Source: Flavobacteriaceae bacterium
GTDB taxonomy: Bacteria > Bacteroidota > Bacteroidia > Flavobacteriales > Flavobacteriaceae
Length of the DNA: 64,000 nt
Assembly: GCA_013043685.1 (NCBI GenBank)
Contig: JABDNT010000028.1
Location: 47,897-111,896 of the forward strand
Reading direction: 5' to 3'
Below the pieces are notes generated by a model that made no database searches, was not told the origin of the DNA, and was given only the letters and a program-made list of their open reading frames with translations. The position numbers and the translations under genes are program-made. Positions 1 through 7,523 of the stretch are shown here, in pieces (position 1 is the stretch's first letter; every line of letters starts with the position of its first letter).

Positions 1-308
1 TTATCTGTCGCTCCTACACAGAGAAGGTCATCAATATTCATGATCAATGCATCCTGAGCAATGCCCTTCCATACCGAAAGATCTCCGGTCTCCTTCCAAT
101 ACATATAAGCCAGGGAAGATTTTGTGCCGGCCCCATCCGCATGCATCACCAGGCAATACTCTTTATTGTTGGTAAGGTAATCCGGAACTATTTTACAAAA
201 GGCTTTGGGAAACAGGCCTTTGTCCACGTTCTTTATCGCTTTGTGCACATCTTCTTTCGATGCTGAAACACCTCGCTGGGCATACCTTTTAGAAATTTCC
301 TGGCTCAT
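1..308 (-). CDS. purM: Phosphoribosylformylglycinamidine cyclo-ligase (AIR synthase), N-terminal part, truncated by window edge
   Basis: Reverse-strand translation MSQEISKRYAQRGVSASKEDVHKAIKNVDKGLFPKAFCKIVPDYLTNNKEYCLVMHADGAGTKSSLAYMYWKETGDLSVWKGIAQDALIMNIDDLLCVGATD matches the Bacteroidetes PurM N-terminus; not in the ORF track. Confidence 0.88.
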   Translation of the reverse strand, partial: MSQEISKRYAQRGVSASKEDVHKAIKNVDKGLFPKAFCKIVPDYLTNNKEYCLVMHADGAGTKSSLAYMYWKETGDLSVWKGIAQDALIMNIDDLLCVGATD

Positions 309-342
309 GATTTACTTTGATTACAAAAGTAAGCAATAAAAA

Positions 343-363
343 AAAGCTCACAATGTGAGCTTT
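343..363 (-). terminator. Intrinsic terminator-like hairpin after left curli locus
   Basis: AAAGCTCAC-AAT-GTGAGCTTT flanked by A/T runs. Confidence 0.75.
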
Positions 364-382
364 CCTTTAATATTCTATTCAT

Positions 383-1876
383 TTAATGCCAATCCGGCAT
401 AAAAGCATCCTCATGTATAAGCGTTCTTGTACTCGAAGTTTCAATTTCAAGGGTGTAAACATCCTTTCGTGATATTCCATCATTCGAGGTGTTTGTATAC
501 ATAACAAAAGCTTCGTTCGGTGAGAATATCGGATCCAGATCGTTAGTACCGTTAGGTTTGTTATCTGAGATGTCCGTAGTGGTCATCGCGTCCGTATCAT
601 AAATAAACAACCTGGAATCCAGTCTTCTGTAACTCGCATCCTCAAATCCGGAAACATCGTAGGAATATAATATTCTTTGGTTATCCACTGAAATATCCAG
701 ACCACCTACTGCTCCATCCACATTCTCAAGGATGGTGCCGGTTTCGTTACCAGCGAAGGTTATTGTGTAAATCCTCACATCGTAACCATCCAGGTTATTG
801 GTCTTTAAAACGATCATATCACTATTATCGCTTACGGCAACTTCGGAGATCAACGATCCATCCGGGGTTTGATATACCTCGCCTATACCACCACCATTGA
901 ATTGAATACGATATAATTTATCCAATCGCGGGAAATATATATTTACAAAATCATCCGGCCAGTCAAAATTAATTTCATCCAAATTGAAACCATTGGGCTT
1001 AATAGTGCTCGTCACTTTTTGTTTGCCGGTACCGTCCCTGTTCATGATAAATATATCGGCATTGGCACCATCCGATTGGAGATAGGCAATTTTATTTACA
1101 GAGATATTACGCCTTGGCCGGTAACTATTCACTTCGGAAGATGTTAGCTGAAACTCATTGCCTTCATCATCGGAGGAGAATATCACATTATTTCCATTCA
1201 TATTTCTTACGAACAATATTCTGTTATCTACCGGCGGATCCATCACTTCGAAGCTACTTACTTCACTGATCACTGGATCGTTTATATTATCCGTCGCAGT
1301 GACCTGCCAGAAGTATTCGGTACCCAGTGTAAGTTCAGAATAGGTAAGAGTAGTATCGGCAAGTTCTTCGAAGAGTAAAACCTCATTGGTTTCTACATTG
1401 GTAAGTTCCAAAGTATACTCAATTGGGTCTCCTTCGGGATCTGTAGAATTCCAGCTGAAGATGGCTTCGATTCCTTCAATTACTTCATTGTCCTCCGGAG
1501 TTAAGAGCTCGGGTGTGGTAGGAGGCCTGTTATTAAAGGTTGAAACTTCCAGTTCGAACACAACATTCGATGACACATTTCCATTGATAGTAACCGGAGC
1601 GAAATCGGCTAAATATCCATCTTTCTTCGCTTCCACCGAATAATCCCCTACCTCGATATTTTCTATGGTGAAATTTCCCGATTCCGAGGTAAAAACTGTA
1701 CTTGACACCGGATTCGTTGAAATACGCACATTCTCAAGTGGCTCGTTGGTCCCTGCGGCTACAACTTTACCATTTAGCGTTCCAAATTCATTTTCACCAA
1801 TTTTGTCTTCATTACAAGAAAACAAAAGCAGAAATGTAGTTGTGATTAATGCTATATATTTAAAACTGCCTTTCAT
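383..1876 (-). CDS. Curli-locus lipoprotein: carboxypeptidase-regulatory-like domain + FN3/Ig-like domain + TolB-like beta-propeller
   Basis: Lipobox LLLFSC; GxVxxxxTxxPLxxVxIS...GxFxIxxIxxGxYxVxAxKxGY; RPPTTPELLTPEDN...FSW...DPEGDPIEYTLEL; propeller-like repeats (ADIFIMNRDGTGKQKVTS). Paralog at 7524..9017. Confidence 0.75.
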   Translation of the reverse strand: MKGSFKYIALITTTFLLLFSCNEDKIGENEFGTLNGKVVAAGTNEPLENVRISTNPVSSTVFTSESGNFTIENIEVGDYSVEAKKDGYLADFAPVTINGNVSSNVVFELEVSTFNNRPPTTPELLTPEDNEVIEGIEAIFSWNSTDPEGDPIEYTLELTNVETNEVLLFEELADTTLTYSELTLGTEYFWQVTATDNINDPVISEVSSFEVMDPPVDNRILFVRNMNGNNVIFSSDDEGNEFQLTSSEVNSYRPRRNISVNKIAYLQSDGANADIFIMNRDGTGKQKVTSTIKPNGFNLDEINFDWPDDFVNIYFPRLDKLYRIQFNGGGIGEVYQTPDGSLISEVAVSDNSDMIVLKTNNLDGYDVRIYTITFAGNETGTILENVDGAVGGLDISVDNQRILYSYDVSGFEDASYRRLDSRLFIYDTDAMTTTDISDNKPNGTNDLDPIFSPNEAFVMYTNTSNDGISRKDVYTLEIETSSTRTLIHEDAFMPDWH

Positions 1877-1886
1877 AATTTTCCGC

Positions 1887-3296
1887 TTATCGGTTAGTCT
1901 TTAATTTTGATTTTTTAGAGCCGAAATGATAATTGATCCCGGCAGAGAAAGTAAAGAAGTAATCGTCTCTTCTTCCATTTATTTCATTATCTATCTTATC
2001 TGAAAAGGTCGCGTTCCAGTCTCCTTTTGCTATAAAGGAAACCCGGTCTGATGCCTGATATTCCAATCCAGCCCCCATTTTCAGAAAAAAGAATGCATCC
2101 AATCGCTGCAAATAAAGTTCGGGCGAATCGTCTACGAACAGTAAAACACCAGGCCCCGCATAGATAAATGGCGCGAGCTTATCATTTGGCAGAATATTGT
2201 ATTCTACTGTGGCCGCCTCAGATATCCACCAATGACGCGTATCTCCTGTGGAATTCAACCTGAAAAAATTCGTTGTTAGCCCGAGGCTCAAACTATGGAT
2301 GAATCGATATTTATATCCCAATTCCATATTATAGTCCAGAATTCCCGTATTGAAATCACCATCAACGTAAGCCAGTCCGAAGGACGCATGAGCTGAATGT
2401 CGATAATCGTGTTTCTGGAATTCTCGTTCATAAAGGTCGGTATTGGCCTCAAGTTCTTTTTCCAGAAGGTATTGGTCTACAACTTCCTTATCTTTTTCAG
2501 GGCCATCCAGTGTGGTCCATAACTGATCTTTAATCCCTTCGTAGATCAGCACTTCTACAGCTTTCTCAATGGCTTCCTGTACGGCTAGTTGTGTGGGTTC
2601 ATTCTTTGTGAATCCCGTTTCAGCTTCCAATAATCGTTGGAAATTAACGTATCTGAATATCCCCACGTCTACTGCCTGAGATAGTATGGTCTTGGAGACG
2701 TTTACTGTTTTCAGTATTTCACCGGTTGATGTTGAAACTGCCCGCAGGTAAATTGTTATCCTGTCCTGTCGGTACTGAGAAGAACCTCCTACACCAAAAT
2801 ATCTCGCCCCAACTCCACCTGTAAGGATATTGGTGTCGTAAGAGACAATTCCACCTTCCAGCAGTATGCCAGCAAATAGCAGCGGACTTAGACGCTGATT
2901 TCTCTGGTCGTCGTTCCTTAAATATTCCTGACGGGTAGTACGAATGATATTCCTTTCGTTCAGGAGATTCGCAAAGTTCTCTCGTTCAATCGGTGTAAAC
3001 CATTTGGAATCTTCAAGAGCCTTGATTAGGATGGTCGTCGCTCCCTGGGTTACGGCCGTACTAAAAGTACTTCCGGTTTCAATGTTTTTATATTGTCCGG
3101 TCTGATCTTTGAAATTATAAACACCAACAACTATGGGCTTGTCTGGCAAGGGCAATTTCAACAATTTCTCCGTCTGTTCCGTGTTCTCTCCTATTCTGGC
3201 TTCCTGGTTACCGATGGGCTGATTGAAGTACGCCCCGCAACCTGAGAATAAAATTAAGAATAGTACTAGACTTATTTTACCTATGATCTGTTTCAT
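1887..3296 (-). CDS. csgG: Curli secretion channel CsgG with additional C-terminal predicted beta-barrel domain
   Basis: Lipobox FSGC; VGVYNFKDQTGQYK, FSTAVTQGATTILIKALEDSKWFTPIER, NLLNERNIIR, GGVGARYFG, STGEILKTVNVSKTILS, FQRLLEAETGFTKNEP are CsgG motifs; C-terminal extension with alternating beta-strands ending GINYHFG. Confidence 0.93.
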   Translation of the reverse strand: MKQIIGKISLVLFLILFSGCGAYFNQPIGNQEARIGENTEQTEKLLKLPLPDKPIVVGVYNFKDQTGQYKNIETGSTFSTAVTQGATTILIKALEDSKWFTPIERENFANLLNERNIIRTTRQEYLRNDDQRNQRLSPLLFAGILLEGGIVSYDTNILTGGVGARYFGVGGSSQYRQDRITIYLRAVSTSTGEILKTVNVSKTILSQAVDVGIFRYVNFQRLLEAETGFTKNEPTQLAVQEAIEKAVEVLIYEGIKDQLWTTLDGPEKDKEVVDQYLLEKELEANTDLYEREFQKHDYRHSAHASFGLAYVDGDFNTGILDYNMELGYKYRFIHSLSLGLTTNFFRLNSTGDTRHWWISEAATVEYNILPNDKLAPFIYAGPGVLLFVDDSPELYLQRLDAFFFLKMGAGLEYQASDRVSFIAKGDWNATFSDKIDNEINGRRDDYFFTFSAGINYHFGSKKSKLKTNR

Positions 3297-3299
3297 ATA

Positions 3300-3674
3300 T
3301 TATCCGTTTGGAACTATAATCTGTGTTTGTTCACCCGTGGTGATATCGAGTATATTAATTACGAGTCCTTGTGTCGATTCAAAAACTTCGTATTCAAGAT
3401 TTCCATTTCGGGAAGTTCCAAGAGGAGGGGTTTGTCCGCCAAATTGGTCGTTAAACTGATTATTCAAAAGGTTATCAAATCCCGCTAGATTATCGAAGGC
3501 CTCAATTCCCAGGTCGTTTTCGCTAAAAGGATTCTGAGCGTTCGCAGAATTCAGCAACCAGGTATAATTGAACGGGTCTCCACCAAAGGCAGGATTTTTT
3601 GCTCTATAGGTAAGCTGTTGCGCAAACCCATACGTACCTAAAGAAAGAAACAGAATTAAGATAATTTGTCTCAT
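3300..3674 (-). CDS. csgF: Curli assembly protein CsgF
   Basis: LTYRAKNPAFGGDPFNYTWLLNSANAQNPF matches the CsgF N-terminal signature; C-term LVINILDITTGEQTQIIVPNG. Confidence 0.93.
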   Translation of the reverse strand: MRQIILILFLSLGTYGFAQQLTYRAKNPAFGGDPFNYTWLLNSANAQNPFSENDLGIEAFDNLAGFDNLLNNQFNDQFGGQTPPLGTSRNGNLEYEVFESTQGLVINILDITTGEQTQIIVPNG

Positions 3675-3680
3675 AAGTTA

Positions 3681-4457
3681 TTATTTATATTGTTTTACGA
3701 TGTTTTTTTGCTTTTTAAGGTCTTCAAAATACGCCATAGTTCTTCGGACGGCAAGATCTGCCATTCCGCGGATAAAGTCGTTCTGAGGCCGTACAATAAA
3801 TTCCATTATCATTTCTTCGCCAATCAATACTTCGATCTTAGTGTTATTTGCTATTGCCAGTTCTTCTTTTATGGTCACAATTTTAGGACCATTCACCGAA
3901 TAGTACATATATCCCGAATAAAACTGTGTATAAAAATCGCGGCCAGGTTTTGTCTTGGTATCTTCCAGGACAATACCTCTTAATTCCACGCCGTCGCTCA
4001 TGGCGAACTCTGTTCGTACATCTGTATTTTCCTTTGGCTTCAATACAATTTTCTTGTCTTTTGAATCGTCATTAAGGACAACTCGATCCTTCCCTAATAG
4101 TTTTTCTTCAAAATCGTATACTAGTAATAAGATTATAACTTTCGTCTTGTCGTCCACATTTACAGTGGTGATAGACAATTTCTTTTTTTCGCCTGGCTGC
4201 AACACAAACCGACCTTCCTGATCATTTTTTGAAAGATTACCACCAGGATCTGTTTTAATTACGGAAAGCACGTATCTCAGGCTCTGATTGATCTGGGTTT
4301 TGTTATACGCAGTTCCTGCCACTTCTATAAATTCCGAATTGCGATTCATTTCAATCTCAGCCGCAACTTGTGTATTGTATATCTGAGCAATACCCATGTT
4401 AGATAGCGAGATTAAAAAAAACAGCATACCTAAAGATATGTGTGTTTTTTTGAACAT
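3681..4457 (-). CDS. csgE: CsgE-family curli adaptor with N-terminal CsgH/CsgC-like domain
   Basis: C-terminal half GIVLEDTKTKPGRDFYTQFYSGYM...IVTIKEEL...IEVLIGEEMIMEFIVRPQNDF is CsgE-like; N-terminal half has SLRYVLSVIKT...NDQEGRFVLQPGEKKKLS. Confidence 0.85.
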   Translation of the reverse strand: MFKKTHISLGMLFFLISLSNMGIAQIYNTQVAAEIEMNRNSEFIEVAGTAYNKTQINQSLRYVLSVIKTDPGGNLSKNDQEGRFVLQPGEKKKLSITTVNVDDKTKVIILLLVYDFEEKLLGKDRVVLNDDSKDKKIVLKPKENTDVRTEFAMSDGVELRGIVLEDTKTKPGRDFYTQFYSGYMYYSVNGPKIVTIKEELAIANNTKIEVLIGEEMIMEFIVRPQNDFIRGMADLAVRRTMAYFEDLKKQKNIVKQYK

Positions 4458-4459
4458 TA

Positions 4460-4990
4460 TTATTGTCGTTTGACGTTTCTTACTATGACCGTTTGATTAT
4501 TACCACGCATGTTTACTTTTATGCGGTCTGATAATGAATTATTACCTAAAAAAAGCAATCGCTGGTTCGATCCACTCTGTATGATTTGCCCATTATGGAA
4601 CAACTTTAAATCAGATCCTATATCATAAAATACATTATTATTTCCACGCTGAAGTATAAATTCATCTACAATTACTGATTCCAAACTCACATAAGCTTCA
4701 TTATTGTTCCCTTGCTGAAATGCAGATACATTACTTCTTGCCGACCTTATTTCTGAAGTGAACTGGTTATTATTACCTACCTGTCGAATAAATATTTCGT
4801 TTGAAACGGAGTTTGCGGAAGGAGTATTATTTCGTAAGAATTGAGAAGTATAGAGAGCTAGCTGATCGGCACTGCCACCCGCTAACGCCCGGGGAGTAAT
4901 CTCCACATTTTTATAAGTTTGACCCACTGCGAAGCCTACAGAAGATAAGGCAATAAGCGCAATAAGGTATATGCGATTACTTAATTTCAT
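4460..4990 (-). CDS. csgB: CsgB-like minor curlin / nucleator
   Basis: Signal peptide; Q-x-G-N-N-N repeats (IRQVGNNNQF, FQQGNNNEAY, LQRGNNNVFY, IQSGSNQRLL) and basic C-terminus MRGNNQTVIVRNVKRQ, position between csgA and csgE. Confidence 0.78.
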   Translation of the reverse strand: MKLSNRIYLIALIALSSVGFAVGQTYKNVEITPRALAGGSADQLALYTSQFLRNNTPSANSVSNEIFIRQVGNNNQFTSEIRSARSNVSAFQQGNNNEAYVSLESVIVDEFILQRGNNNVFYDIGSDLKLFHNGQIIQSGSNQRLLFLGNNSLSDRIKVNMRGNNQTVIVRNVKRQ

Positions 4991-5080
4991 TTCAATTATT
5001 AGTTAGGTTTTTGCTGCTACCACTGAAGGTAACAATTTTGAAATTCTTTTATCTATTTAATCCTTTTTATTTTATAAAGA

Positions 5081-5117
5081 GTGTATAAGAGAGATCGAAT
5101 TGACCTCCCTTATACAC
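5081..5117 (-). promoter_or_regulatory. Intercistronic RNA hairpin between csgA-like and csgB-like genes
   Basis: GTGTATAAGAGAG (5081-5093) / CTCCCTTATACAC (5105-5117), 13-bp stem with one G-U wobble on the sense (minus) transcript. Confidence 0.65.
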
Positions 5118-5127
5118 TGAGAAATTC

Positions 5128-5994
5128 TTAGAACCCTCCTCCGCCATTGTGCTGATTCACAACAGATGAGTTTCCGGCTCCTAATTGAGTAACTGTACTC
5201 ATATGTCCAAGACCATGCTGATGCGTGTAACTAAAGTTGTACAATCCAACTTGTAGTACATCAGAGTCATTGATGACACCATATTGCTCAGTCCAGCTTC
5301 CATTCCCAAGTCCTACTTGAAGAAGATCGGAATCGTTTCTAATTCCATGCTGATCTGTTGCAGCCCAGTTACCTACACCAAATTGAAGTGTAGTATTCGT
5401 ATTTCTTCGTCCCAGCTGATGAGCACCTGCAAGGTTACCAATACCTACCTGAAGGGCATACGTATCATTTCTTCTACCTTCCTGTAGCGTCCCTGATAAG
5501 TTTAATGCTCCTAACTGGATAGCGTCTGCATCGTTACGACGGCCAACTTGCGTAATCGCGGCACCGTTAAGTATACCTCTCTGATACACATTCGCATCGT
5601 TGCGACGGCCACGCTGATCTACATCAGCATAGTTAAGTATACCTGCCTGGTCAACTCTGGACACATTACGGCGTCCACGTTGGTCAACTTCAGAATAGTT
5701 TAATACACCTATTTGGGTAGTCACAGACTTGTTTCTGCGTCCTCTCTGGTCTACATTAGAATTGTTTCCAGCTCCAAGTTGAGCAACATAAGAATCGTTA
5801 AGGATTCCTAATTGGTCTACTTCAGATTCGTTGGCAAGTCCAATTTGATTCACATCAGAATCATTGAATAAACCTGTTTGGTCTACGTCAGAGGAATTTA
5901 AAATACCTATCTGAACTACGTCACTGTCGTTAAATTGAGCGAACCCAACTGTTGCTACTAAAAGTGCTACTGCACATAAAATTACTTTTTTCAT
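5128..5994 (-). CDS. csgA: CsgA-like major curlin, ~24 x 11-aa repeats, with RR-ladder repeats
   Basis: Signal peptide then N-x-S-x-V-x-Q-x-G-x-x repeats; six GRRN turns in alternate repeats. Confidence 0.87.
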   Translation of the reverse strand: MKKVILCAVALLVATVGFAQFNDSDVVQIGILNSSDVDQTGLFNDSDVNQIGLANESEVDQLGILNDSYVAQLGAGNNSNVDQRGRRNKSVTTQIGVLNYSEVDQRGRRNVSRVDQAGILNYADVDQRGRRNDANVYQRGILNGAAITQVGRRNDADAIQLGALNLSGTLQEGRRNDTYALQVGIGNLAGAHQLGRRNTNTTLQFGVGNWAATDQHGIRNDSDLLQVGLGNGSWTEQYGVINDSDVLQVGLYNFSYTHQHGLGHMSTVTQLGAGNSSVVNQHNGGGGF

Positions 5995-6015
5995 AATTCC
6001 AGGTTTTTACACTTA

Positions 6016-6870
6016 TTATAGGTTATGTTGATTTACTACAGAAGAGTTTCCTGCTCCTAGCTGAGTTACTGTACTCATGTGTCCAAGTCCGTGCTGATGC
6101 GTGTAGCTGGAGTTGAAGAACCCAACTTGTAGTACATCAGAGTCGTTGATAATACCATACTGCTCTGTCCAGCTTCCGTTTCCAACTCCAATTTGAAGAA
6201 GGTCAGAATCATTGGCCAAACCATGCTGATCTGTAACACTCCAGTTACCTAAACCAAACTGAAGCGTGGTATTTGTGTTAAATGCTCCTAATTGGTGAGT
6301 ACCTGCAAGGTTTCCAACACCTACCTGAAGGGCATACGTATCATTCGCCAATCCTTCCTGGAAAGTCGCGGACAAATTGAATGCACCTAATTGGATAGCA
6401 TCCGCATCATTGATTATACCTACTTGATTAATCAGAGCACCGTTAAACAATCCTCGTTGGTATACATTAGCATCGTTACCTAATATATACTGATTAACAT
6501 CAGAATAGTTAGCTATTCCAACCTGGTCAACTCTGGCGTTGTTAAGAACGCCCCATTGGTCAACTTCAGAATAGTTTAACGCTCCGATTTGCGTAGTTAC
6601 CGACTTGTTAGCAAATCCAACCTGTAAGTTATCGGATGTATTCGCAATTCCTAATTGAGCAACATAAGAATCATTTATGATTCCAATTTGATCAACTTCA
6701 GAGTCATTCGCTAATCCGATCTGATTTACATCAGAATCATTTGCCAAACCTGTTTGGTCTACATCAGATGAGTTCAGAATACCTATCTGAACAACATCAC
6801 TGTCATTAAATTGGGCGAACCCAACCGTTGCAAATAAAAGTGCTACTGCACATAAAACTACTTTTTTCAT
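6016..6870 (-). CDS. csgA: CsgA-like major curlin, ~24 x 11-aa repeats
   Basis: Signal peptide MKKVVLCAVALLFATVGFAQ then NDSDVxQxGxx repeats; tandem paralog of 5128..5994. Confidence 0.87.
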   Translation of the reverse strand: MKKVVLCAVALLFATVGFAQFNDSDVVQIGILNSSDVDQTGLANDSDVNQIGLANDSEVDQIGIINDSYVAQLGIANTSDNLQVGFANKSVTTQIGALNYSEVDQWGVLNNARVDQVGIANYSDVNQYILGNDANVYQRGLFNGALINQVGIINDADAIQLGAFNLSATFQEGLANDTYALQVGVGNLAGTHQLGAFNTNTTLQFGLGNWSVTDQHGLANDSDLLQIGVGNGSWTEQYGIINDSDVLQVGFFNSSYTHQHGLGHMSTVTQLGAGNSSVVNQHNL

Positions 6871-7478
6871 AATTAAAAAATTTAGAGGTTATATATTGAT
6901 TAATAGTAATTCAAAATTTCAATGTAATATTAGTTGTCAGCTTCAATTTCGAAGTTATCACAACGTATTACTTACGTTAAATTTTAAGGGGATATGTTCT
7001 TTGATGCGAGTTATTTTACTAACTACTAACTTTCAATTCAACCAGAACTTCGGAGATAATACATAAGTGAGATTTGGGATCTCAATTATTAGGGTTTGTT
7101 TTATGTCCCAAAAGAATAAATTTGGAGGAGAAATATTTTACTCTTTGGTTATATCAAATATCATTATAAAATGAGTAAAATGAAATACGAGTATATACGT
7201 ATATTTCTCTGAATCAATGTGTTGTAGTACTTTTCCTACTTTATGAGAATAACTTTACAGACGAGTAACGATAAATAAGGGACTAAAAGACCATTCAATC
7301 GTATTCAAAGAAATGTTAAAATTTTGTTAAGCATTATTTTTCGAAAACCTTTTCGAAAAATCGTGTATTTCGATGTCCAAAGCGTCTGATAATGAGCAAA
7401 CTAAATTACTCATTTCACATTGCTTTTCGACTCATTTTTCAGAAGTATATACCACCGTAGGCGACATTAATATAAAAG
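6871..7478 (-). promoter_or_regulatory. Long promoter/leader region of left curli operon
   Basis: ~600 bp non-coding AT-rich region upstream of the first csgA; contains AACGTA-N5-TACGTT, ATATACGTATAT and a TTTTCGAAAA tandem palindrome. Confidence 0.55.
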
Positions 7479-7505
7479 AAAAAGCCCGCTTAGTGCAGGC
7501 TTTTT
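7479..7505 (-). terminator. Intrinsic terminator after right curli locus
   Basis: AAAAAGCCCGC-TTAGT-GCAGGCTTTTT hairpin + T-run. Confidence 0.75.
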
Positions 7506-7523
7506 CCAATCAACAAATTACCT

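Noticed and set aside
5128-6870. Regular 33-bp periodic repeats that could resemble a CRISPR or satellite array
   Set aside because: The period is 11 codons in open reading frames with signal peptides; repeats are degenerate at DNA level and encode curlin strands. No spacers or cas genes.
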